From positions 124,001-188,000 of the forward strand of contig JAGDZR010000005.1 of assembly GCA_049115695.1 (NCBI GenBank): a DNA stretch of 64,000 bases, in the 5' to 3' direction. The notes beneath the pieces were generated by a model. It worked only from the letters and a program-made list of their open reading frames with translations. It had not been told where the DNA came from and ran no database searches. This document shows, piece after piece, positions 34,534-41,311 of this stretch (positions within the stretch are counted from its first letter, which is position 1; each line of letters starts with the position of its first letter). The position numbers and the translations under genes are program-made. The DNA is from JAGDZR01 sp049115695 (GTDB taxonomy: Bacteria; Bacteroidota; Bacteroidia; Cytophagales; Cyclobacteriaceae).

Positions 34534-35421
34534 ATGAAACAAACAGCACTTGTCATGGCCGTATTGTTATCCGGATCGATAGCAATGGCTCAGAAATCTT
34601 TTACGGAATTAGTTAATCTGAAGAAACTGGATAAAATAATTTCTCTAGATGTACCAGCCGGTAAAGTAGGAAAGGACGGTATGGGAATAGTTCCTGATTT
34701 GGCCAAACGACCCGTCAAAAAGGTAGCATTGGTGTCATTTTACCTGGATGATTTAGGGAAGTCAGAAGGAAAGTTCATTGGTTTAACAGAAGACGGAGGT
34801 AATAAAATTGCTACAGAATTCTATAATGAGAGCTTGGGTGATATCAAGTCATCTTTTCAAAAGAATGGGATTGAAGTTATGATTATTGAGTCCGTACTTA
34901 ATTCTGCCGAAAAGAAAGAAGGATATGAAAACTTTGAATTATCAATGACCAAAGTGATGCATGCGATGGTGTCCTATGCTGAGAGATGGAAGTACGAGGG
35001 TATTCCTATGGCAACCGCTCCTGCTGGCTACAGAATGTTACCGACAACCATTGTGCCGGCAGACTATGGAGTGTCCAAGTCTATGGGAGAATTGACAGAT
35101 TTATTGGAGGTTGATGCCGTTTTAGTTGCAGTGGTTCAAACAAGAACATCAACAAAATCTACGACTTTTATTAAGACAGGACTTTCCATGCATGGACCTA
35201 ACCCTACTCCTAAGACTCCAGGAAAAAAGTATCCAGGTAAAAGTTATAATACTGGGATGCACTATGGAAGTGTAATGGTAAAGGTTGAAAAAGAATTTGA
35301 ATTTATTCTACGAAAGAAAGGAAATGTAATTTCTCAGGATTACACTGGTTATGGAGAGGTGATGGGTAAGATTTCTTCCAAACTAGCCGAGCACATAGCG
35401 CTTCAGTCCGCAGGAAACTAG
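34534..35421 (+). CDS. Secreted conserved hypothetical protein
   Basis: A 295-residue protein with a Sec signal (VMAVLLSGSIAMAQ). The mature part has alternating strands and helices (KKVALVSFYLDDLGKS, GDIKSSFQKNGIEVMII, LLEVDAVLVAVVQTRTS). A Pro/Lys/Gly-rich loop (PNPTPKTPGKKYPGK) interrupts the second half. The fold pattern resembles periplasmic alpha/beta proteins with a nucleotide-binding-like core, but no family or active site is recognised. It is the last gene of the three-gene exported set. Confidence 0.7.
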   Translation: MKQTALVMAVLLSGSIAMAQKSFTELVNLKKLDKIISLDVPAGKVGKDGMGIVPDLAKRPVKKVALVSFYLDDLGKSEGKFIGLTEDGGNKIATEFYNESLGDIKSSFQKNGIEVMIIESVLNSAEKKEGYENFELSMTKVMHAMVSYAERWKYEGIPMATAPAGYRMLPTTIVPADYGVSKSMGELTDLLEVDAVLVAVVQTRTSTKSTTFIKTGLSMHGPNPTPKTPGKKYPGKSYNTGMHYGSVMVKVEKEFEFILRKKGNVISQDYTGYGEVMGKISSKLAEHIALQSAGN

Positions 35422-35485
35422 ACCTCTTTCAAAACATCACCCAAAATTGATTGTGGGTAAAAGCATTGTCTTTTGACAAGTGCAG

Positions 35486-35524
35486 GAAGCAGGAGGGTGG
35501 TCTTTTGGATCGCCTGACTGCTTC
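35486..35524 (+). terminator. Possible terminator
   Basis: GAAGCAG and CTGCTTC form a 7-bp perfect stem around a 25-nt loop, followed by TATTCTTTT. It ends at the stop codon of the minus-strand ferredoxin gene and would stop + strand transcripts of the secreted-protein set. The large loop lowers confidence. Confidence 0.4.
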
Positions 35525-35748
35525 TATTCTTTTACCTGAATTACGCGTACGGGACAATTAGCTTCAGCTTTTTTGTTGGCTTCATACTCGTGGTAGCCAA
35601 TGTCGGTAGAGTAGACACTTTTCTTTTCAATGCCATGCACCAACGTACTGCGGCCATCTCGCTTTGATACCCGCCATCGGTCTGGAGCCGCTTCTACACA
35701 GCCATTGCATCCAATGCACTTACTTCTGTAATAAATAATCTTAGGCAT
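35524..35748 (-). CDS. 4Fe-4S ferredoxin
   Basis: A 74-residue ferredoxin with one cluster site: CIGCNGC near the N-terminus and a fourth Cys in ANCPV near the end. The sequence between (AAPDRWRVSKRDGR) is that of single-cluster ferredoxins that serve a dedicated enzyme. Its start overlaps the stop of the U32 gene by 8 bp, so the two are made together, pointing to an electron-transfer role for the U32 protein. Confidence 0.88.
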   Translation of the reverse strand: MPKIIYYRSKCIGCNGCVEAAPDRWRVSKRDGRSTLVHGIEKKSVYSTDIGYHEYEANKKAEANCPVRVIQVKE

Positions 35749-36976
35749 CTACTATCTTGTAGAGTTTGTCTGAAGGCCGGACTTTATCCATGAGGGGAGT
35801 AGAGAATACATCTCCTTTTGTTACTTCACCAATTGCGCTACGATCGTCCGATCTCATTTCCTTTACAGAGGTCCTGACAAGGCCGGTAGTAGGTCCGGTT
35901 ATGATGATTTCATCCCCAATTTTGAGCGATCCCGTTTCCAATTTGAATTCTGCCACATTGATCTTCCCAAAGAAATTGGTGCTACGTCCCAGGAATACTT
36001 TTTTAGTAGTAGCCTTTGATCCATAGGCATCATTCCATTCCCCGATCTTTTGCCCTAAATAGTAGCCACTCCAAAATCCCCGGTTAAACACCCTGGAAAG
36101 TTGCTGTTCCCAATGTGCAATCTTCTCGGCAGTGTAATTGCCTGTTTGGATAGCATCAATGGCTTCCCTATAACTGGATATGGTTGTATCGACATAGTCG
36201 GCAGATCTGCCCCTCCCCTCGATTTTGAGAACGGAAACTCCTGCCTCTAAGACTTTATCCAAAAAACCGATCGTGCAGAGGTCTTTTGCGCTCATGATAT
36301 ATTCATTGTCGATCTCGAGTTCTACACCCTCATCCTTGTCAATGACAGTGTAAGGTCTCCTGCAGTTTTGAATGCAAGCTCCTCGGTTGGCCGAAGCATT
36401 ATGCGAATGCAGACTTAAATAGCATTTGCCTGAAACGGCCATGCAAAGCGCTCCATGAGCAAATACCTCCAGTTGGATGAGTTTGTCTGTTGGTCCGGTA
36501 ATGTTTCTCCTTTCGATCTCCCTGGAAATGTGAGCCACTTGACTAAGGCTCAGTTCACGCGAAAGCACCATTGTTTCCGCGAAAGCAGCATAAAACTCAA
36601 CTGTTTCAATATTGGTGATATTGACTTGTGTGCTGATGTGTACAGGAATTCCAACTTTGTTGGCATGCATCATCACGGCATGATCAGAGGCGATGATCGC
36701 AGATATGCCAGCTTCGTAGGCTTGCTGCACGATCGACTTCATGATGGTCATGTCATGATCATACATGATGGTGTTGAGTGTGAGGTAGGTTGCTACACCT
36801 TTATCATTGCATAGAGATGCAATCTCGCGCATATCATCTGTGGTGAAATTGATCGACGATCGAGCACGCATGTTGAGCTGCTCCACTCCGAAGTACACCG
36901 AGTTGCATCCGGCATTGATGGCGGCATGCAGACTTTCAAATGAACCCGCAGGGGCCATGAGGTTTATATGCTTCAT
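35741..36976 (-). CDS. trhP: U32 family protein, TrhP/YegQ-like
   Basis: The 411 residues match the U32 'peptidase' family, several members of which are now known to be RNA or quinone hydroxylases. Seen here: MAPAGSFESLHAAINAGCNSVY at the barrel start (in two blocks: APAGSFESLHAA and GCNSVYFG), THISTQVNITN-like HISTQVNITN, and four Cys in GALCMAVSGKC and RGACIQNCRRPY that would bind a 4Fe-4S cluster. E. coli TrhP makes 5-hydroxyuridine at the tRNA wobble base. A C-terminal beta-barrel (LKIGDEIIITGPTTG) fits RNA binding. The symbol is by analogy only. Confidence 0.82.
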   Translation of the reverse strand: MKHINLMAPAGSFESLHAAINAGCNSVYFGVEQLNMRARSSINFTTDDMREIASLCNDKGVATYLTLNTIMYDHDMTIMKSIVQQAYEAGISAIIASDHAVMMHANKVGIPVHISTQVNITNIETVEFYAAFAETMVLSRELSLSQVAHISREIERRNITGPTDKLIQLEVFAHGALCMAVSGKCYLSLHSHNASANRGACIQNCRRPYTVIDKDEGVELEIDNEYIMSAKDLCTIGFLDKVLEAGVSVLKIEGRGRSADYVDTTISSYREAIDAIQTGNYTAEKIAHWEQQLSRVFNRGFWSGYYLGQKIGEWNDAYGSKATTKKVFLGRSTNFFGKINVAEFKLETGSLKIGDEIIITGPTTGLVRTSVKEMRSDDRSAIGEVTKGDVFSTPLMDKVRPSDKLYKIVDA

Positions 36977-37024
36977 GATGAAGAGATATTAAAACCCGCA
37001 AAATTAGAGTTACCAATTAGCTAA

Positions 37025-37091
37025 AACATTGACGAATGTCAGGGTTGATGACTTTTCCCTCGGGAAATCATCTAAACTTTATGTCAATGTT
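37025..37091. promoter_or_regulatory. Nested inverted repeats upstream of nadA
   Basis: AACATTGAC and GTCAATGTT are perfect 9-bp inverted arms that enclose an inner hairpin: GATGA-TTTCCC with a 2-nt bulge pairs to GGGAAATCATC around TC (37047-37072). The element lies between the divergent U32 and nadA genes, 66 bp from the nadA ATG. A GAACTTTG sequence just downstream resembles a -7 element (one mismatch), in which case the element is a DNA operator rather than a nadA RNA leader. Confidence 0.45.
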
Positions 37092-37156
37092 AGTTTTTCA
37101 CGCGAACTTTGCAGCACAATTAGTGTTTACAACATAAGCAGGTTGTTGTTAAAAAA

Positions 37157-38101
37157 ATGGAAGCTGAAGCACAGACTATAGATTTTGCCGCTGAGATAAA
37201 CAGACTGAGGAGAGAGAAGAATGCGGTAATCCTCGCTCACTACTATCAGGTTCCTGAAATCCAGGAAATAGCAGATAAAGTCGGAGACAGTCTGGAGCTG
37301 TCCAGGTATGCAGCCAATACGGACGCTGATATTATCGTGTTTGCAGGAGTGTATTTCATGGGTGAAACAGCCAAAATATTAAGTCCGGATAAAAAGGTGT
37401 TGATCCCGGATATGGAGGCAGGTTGTTCATTGGCGGATTCCTGTGAAGGTTCTGCATTGAAAAAGTTCAGAGAGGAGCATCCTGATCATACCATTATTAC
37501 TTACATCAACTCTACCGCTGAGGTCAAAGCTTATAGCGATATTGTCTGCACCAGCTCTAATGCTGAGAATATTGTGAGAAAACAACCAGCAGATAAACCT
37601 ATAGCATTTATCCCGGATCGAAATCTTGGGGCTTTTTTAGTAAAAGAAACGGGAAGAGAGATGAAACTCTGGGATGGTGCCTGCATGGTGCATGAGGCAT
37701 TTAGTATTGATAAATTGTTGGCACTTCATCAGAAGCATCCTGATGCCAAGATTATAGCGCACCCAGAATCTGAGCCACATTTACTGAAAGTGGCCCATTT
37801 TGTTGGGTCAACAACTAAACTGATCAAATACGTTCAGGAAGATCCGGCGGACGAGTTTATTGTAGCAACAGAAGGAGGCATTTTGCACGAAATAGAAAAG
37901 CAAGTGCCGCATAAAAAGATCATCATGGCGCCCAGCTATGAGGAAAATACCTGCGCCTGTAGCGAGTGTGGCTACATGAAGCTCAATACAATGCAAAAGC
38001 TGTATCTGTGCCTGAAGAATGAACGACCAGAAGTGCACGTTGATGCAGCAATCAGAGAAAAGGCATTACCCGCTATGGAGCGAATGTTCGAGTACAGCTA
38101 G
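37157..38101 (+). CDS. nadA: Quinolinate synthase
   Basis: NadA condenses iminoaspartate from NadB with dihydroxyacetone phosphate to quinolinate, using an oxygen-sensitive 4Fe-4S cluster. Visible features: AHYYQVPEIQEIADKVGDS, then MGETAKILSP, GCSLADSC with a cluster Cys, VNSTAEVKA-like INSTAEVKAYSD, and the Cys-rich NTCACSECGYMKLNTM. 314 residues is normal. It is a single + strand gene with a structured upstream region; nadB lies 9 kb to the left. Confidence 0.95.
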   Translation: MEAEAQTIDFAAEINRLRREKNAVILAHYYQVPEIQEIADKVGDSLELSRYAANTDADIIVFAGVYFMGETAKILSPDKKVLIPDMEAGCSLADSCEGSALKKFREEHPDHTIITYINSTAEVKAYSDIVCTSSNAENIVRKQPADKPIAFIPDRNLGAFLVKETGREMKLWDGACMVHEAFSIDKLLALHQKHPDAKIIAHPESEPHLLKVAHFVGSTTKLIKYVQEDPADEFIVATEGGILHEIEKQVPHKKIIMAPSYEENTCACSECGYMKLNTMQKLYLCLKNERPEVHVDAAIREKALPAMERMFEYS

Positions 38102-38255
38102 TAATACAATATTAACCAGGTCATGATAGTAATTAACAAGAATGAGTTAATTGCTGTTTGTTCGCTTGCTTCTTGGCGTTAAAAGTGGATCATTTGAAAA
38201 TTGATTGCATTAGCAACTAATTGCATTTGAAGCTTTAACCCAACCCCTTAACCCC

Positions 38256-39080
38256 ATGAAGAAGCCTGTTTTTACCCTATTGTTTATGGTCATCGCTGGA
38301 TGCGTAATGGCCCAGTACAACGGCAGTACATTTGCCGAATCAAAGTCTTCCAAAAAAGCTCAACTCACTTTTTTACATGATGGTGCCATTGGCCTTGTAG
38401 AAAATGACGGGCAATCTGGACTACTTGTCAAATTGATGGATAAGTTTTCTGATGAGATGTTGTCTCAACATGGTATTTCCATTGATGTGGACTTTGTTTA
38501 TATCCACGATTTCAAGCAAATGATGACCCAGGCAGCAGATGCATCGGGTGGCGTGTTTGTATTGAGTAATGTGAGTATTACGGAAGAAAGGAAAAACAGC
38601 TATCAGTTTTCACCGGCTTACTTAAACAATGTAACCATCTTGATCAGTCAGAACGGGATCCCCACATTGACGAATATGACTGATATCAATTCAGCATTCA
38701 AAGGAAAGACTGCTTATACAATTGCCAATACAACTTATCATGAGCGATTGAAGCAGATTAAGCAAGAGGTATTTCCTGCAATGAATATAACGTTACTTCC
38801 ATCTGCAAATGAAGTACTTGATCGGGTCAAAGGTGATCCAAATGCATTCAGCATAGTAGATCTCACATACTATTTAGGAACACCTAATAGATCTGCTATC
38901 AAAAGACATCCCGTTGGAGATGAGTCTGATGATGAATTGGCCATAGCCATGCCAAAGTCTAACGATTGGGCACCATTGCTTAACACATTTATGAATGAAT
39001 TTGTAAACAGTGATGAGTACCGAAAGATGGTAATTGAAAGTCTGGGGAAAGCCTCAGTAAGAATGATAGCATACAATTAA
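38256..39080 (+). CDS. Periplasmic solute-binding-like protein (SBP_bac_3)
   Basis: The 274-residue protein has a Sec signal (to about VMAQ, residue 20; the Cys at 16 is not in a good lipobox) and the fold of family 3 solute-binding proteins: GLLVKLMDKFSDEML, GGVFVLSNVSITEERKNSY, the second-lobe start FKGKTAYTIANTTYHERLKQ (two blocks) and LAIAMPKSNDWAPLLNTFMNEF. No permease or ATPase gene is near, so it may be an extracytoplasmic sensor or scavenging protein rather than part of a transporter. Ligand unknown. Confidence 0.8.
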   Translation: MKKPVFTLLFMVIAGCVMAQYNGSTFAESKSSKKAQLTFLHDGAIGLVENDGQSGLLVKLMDKFSDEMLSQHGISIDVDFVYIHDFKQMMTQAADASGGVFVLSNVSITEERKNSYQFSPAYLNNVTILISQNGIPTLTNMTDINSAFKGKTAYTIANTTYHERLKQIKQEVFPAMNITLLPSANEVLDRVKGDPNAFSIVDLTYYLGTPNRSAIKRHPVGDESDDELAIAMPKSNDWAPLLNTFMNEFVNSDEYRKMVIESLGKASVRMIAYN

Positions 39081-39460
39081 CGCCTTACGTTTTAACCAGT
39101 TTAAAGAGGCTCCTGTGATTAGAAAGACGCCACTCAGGTGTAATATTGAGTAGAGCGGCGCAAACACAACTACCTACTTACCTTCCTGATCATTTCGACG
39201 ATAGGAGAGATCTATTACTTAGAAGATTATCATAATTTAGAAAGAGACCATATCTGGTTTGACATTGAGTGGAGCAAGTAATAACACATTTGCTTTAACG
39301 CCTTCCTGGTCATTTTGACGATAGGAGAAATCTATTACTTAGCAGATTACCATGATTTTGAAAGACACCATTCTGGTGTGACATTGAGTGGAGCAGGTAA
39401 CAACACATTTGCCTTAACACCTTCCTAGTTTTTTTCGACGTAGTGAGAAATCTATTTTGG
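39081..39460. repeat. 119-bp tandem repeats with REP-like motif
   Basis: About 3.3 degenerate copies of a 119-bp unit fill this gap. The block CATTGAGTGGAGC and its variants recurs with a period of 119 bp (39142, 39261, 39380), and CCTTCCT recurs at 39181, 39301 and 39420. Each unit carries a TTT(C/T)GACGATAGGAGAAATCT-type motif with short ATTTC/GAAAT arms. The first copy is shortened by about 20 bp. Such REP-like units are common between genes in Bacteroidota. No coding frame is present. Confidence 0.85.
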
Positions 39461-39526
39461 CTTATTTACCTCTAGAACACTTTGGAGACAGCATTTTTTT
39501 TGTACCAAAAGGCAGTTATCTTATTA

Positions 39527-41044
39527 CTATTCGACTCTTTTTGCATGTATCTCATCAAAGAAGATATCATAGTTGGGCACGTCAAATTCTATTCCCGCGA
39601 TATTTTGATTGTTGTCAAGTACAAATTGAATAGTACCAAATCCAAACCATGCATGCGTGTTGTCCCATTTAATCTCATAGGTGTTGTCATGCCAATGCGA
39701 GAGACTAGCTGATAGTTCAGGTGCGTCTTCAAACCTTAGGTACAATTTGTCTTTAGAGAAATTGATGGAGATGTTGCCATACATCGGGTCATAATAGTTG
39801 CCACGATAATGCATAGGAGACAGACTTGGAGATGTGCCTTCTCTTCTTTTTGAAATTCTTCGCTGAGCCATTTCATTCATCGCTTCTCTGTTTCGATTTT
39901 TGAGGTACTTCTCAGACCAATCTGTTCCTGACTTTCCCAGATACGCATCCATAATTTGATAGGCCAGGGGACTTGAAATGTTTTCCATTGCATTGGTAAG
40001 AATGACGATTCCAAGGTTTTCAGATGGCACCAATACTACCCGAGAATACATGCCATCATAGCCACCACTATGATTGACCACCTTTCGTCCATAGTAATCA
40101 TATAATCCCCAACCAAGGCCATAGGCACTGAAGTTGCGACTTGGCAACCATTTTTTTCCGCTTTCAGAAATGACATAATTGTTGTGAGGTGTCCAGAGTA
40201 TATTTTGCTGAATGGGATCTAGCAACGTATCATTTTGCCATAGACCATTATTGAGATTCATGATCATCCATTGGCTCATGTCTTTCACGCTGGAGATAAT
40301 ACCGCCTGCTGCTCCCATGTTGTCCCAATTGGTCCAGGAAATGGGTGTCTGTTGACCATCAATGTATTTATGTGGTGATGCTGTGTTTCCCACTGATTCA
40401 AGATCATTTGTGCTGGTGATGGTCCTGGTCATACCCAGAGGTTTGAAAAATGAATCTTTCACGTAATCACTCCAACTCTTACCACTTGCTACTTTGATCA
40501 CTTCACCTGCCGTGATAAACATCAAATTGCTGTAGCCATATCCATTTCGAAACCCATATGCCTGGGGAACATACTTGATGCGCTTGATCACCTCTTCAGC
40601 CGATTGGTTTGATTTGTACCAGATCACGTCTCCACTAAATGTCCCTAATCCAAGTCTATGGCACAGCAAATCTCTAACTGTTGCTTCTTGTGTGGCGTAA
40701 TGGTCGTATAGCTCAAAGTAAGGTAAATGTTCGATGACTTTGTCATCCCATGAAAGGGAGCCCTCTGCCACCAGGTTTGCTAAAGACGAGGACACAAATG
40801 CTTTTGTGTTAGAGGCGATGGCGAAGAGCGTGTTTTCATCTACTTTTTCATCAGCACCTGTTTCTTTGATTCCATATCCTTTAGCATGGACGATCTCTCC
40901 GTCTTTAACGATTGCAACAGCCATCCCAGGTACGTCCCAATCGACTCTGGCTTTTTCAATGTATTGATCGAGCTTTTTTAGATTTTGTGACTGACTGGAA
41001 AAGAACAGCAGTCCTATGGTGATGTAGCAAATTAGTCGTTTCAT
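39527..41044 (-). CDS. Serine hydrolase, class C beta-lactamase fold
   Basis: The 505-residue exported protein has a Sec signal (to about SSQSQ, residue 20), a beta-lactamase/transpeptidase-like domain to about residue 375 with nucleophile motif SNTKAF, the YSN-like GYSNLM and the HSGGYDG third motif, then a DUF3471-type C-terminal beta domain (MHYRGNYYDPMYGNISINFS). Members include D-aminopeptidases, esterases and peptidases; beta-lactam hydrolysis is not implied. It is a single gene flanked by REP-like repeats and a truncated VOC gene. Confidence 0.9.
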   Translation of the reverse strand: MKRLICYITIGLLFFSSQSQNLKKLDQYIEKARVDWDVPGMAVAIVKDGEIVHAKGYGIKETGADEKVDENTLFAIASNTKAFVSSSLANLVAEGSLSWDDKVIEHLPYFELYDHYATQEATVRDLLCHRLGLGTFSGDVIWYKSNQSAEEVIKRIKYVPQAYGFRNGYGYSNLMFITAGEVIKVASGKSWSDYVKDSFFKPLGMTRTITSTNDLESVGNTASPHKYIDGQQTPISWTNWDNMGAAGGIISSVKDMSQWMIMNLNNGLWQNDTLLDPIQQNILWTPHNNYVISESGKKWLPSRNFSAYGLGWGLYDYYGRKVVNHSGGYDGMYSRVVLVPSENLGIVILTNAMENISSPLAYQIMDAYLGKSGTDWSEKYLKNRNREAMNEMAQRRISKRREGTSPSLSPMHYRGNYYDPMYGNISINFSKDKLYLRFEDAPELSASLSHWHDNTYEIKWDNTHAWFGFGTIQFVLDNNQNIAGIEFDVPNYDIFFDEIHAKRVE

Positions 41045-41142
41045 GCAATTGTCATTTGCTAATCAATTTAATGTAATCAGCCCTGTCTTATGATTGAATT
41101 GTGATAAATGGTTCGTATTTTGAATGGATAAACTGTAAGCAA

Positions 41143-41250
41143 ATGAGCACTGTATACCCTGTAAACTGGTTTGAAATTCCTGCAATAGATATGGAAAGGG
41201 CTAAGACTTTTTATGAAGCTGTTTTTCAGATTGAAATAGGCTCAATGAAA
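41143..41250 (+). pseudogene. Truncated VOC/glyoxalase-family gene
   Basis: The peptide MSTVYPVNWFEIPAIDM then ERAKTFYEAVFQIEIGSM is the first ~35 residues of a vicinal-oxygen-chelate (glyoxalase/bleomycin resistance) protein: metal-ligand-region strand, D-x-x-RAxxFYxxVF helix. Homology ends where the terminator of the opposing TonB receptor gene begins, and the frame then reads through the hairpin into low-complexity sequence to a stop at 41325. The remaining ~85 residues of the family are missing. Confidence 0.75.
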
Positions 41251-41273
41251 GGCCTGTTCCGTTTGAACAGGCC
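41251..41273 (-). terminator. Terminator of TonB receptor gene
   Basis: GGCCTGTTC and GAACAGGCC form a perfect 9-bp GC-rich stem around a 5-nt loop, 39 bp past the stop of the minus-strand receptor gene. The U-tract on that strand is weak (TTTCATTG). Confidence 0.65.
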
Positions 41274-41311
41274 CGCCAAAAGCTCAAAAAACTCAAAAAA
41301 GATTTTAATGA

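Noticed and set aside
39081..39460. Possible CRISPR array
   Set aside because: The repeat period is 119 bp, the copies diverge along their whole length and there are no distinct spacers or cas genes; it is a tandem REP-like repeat.
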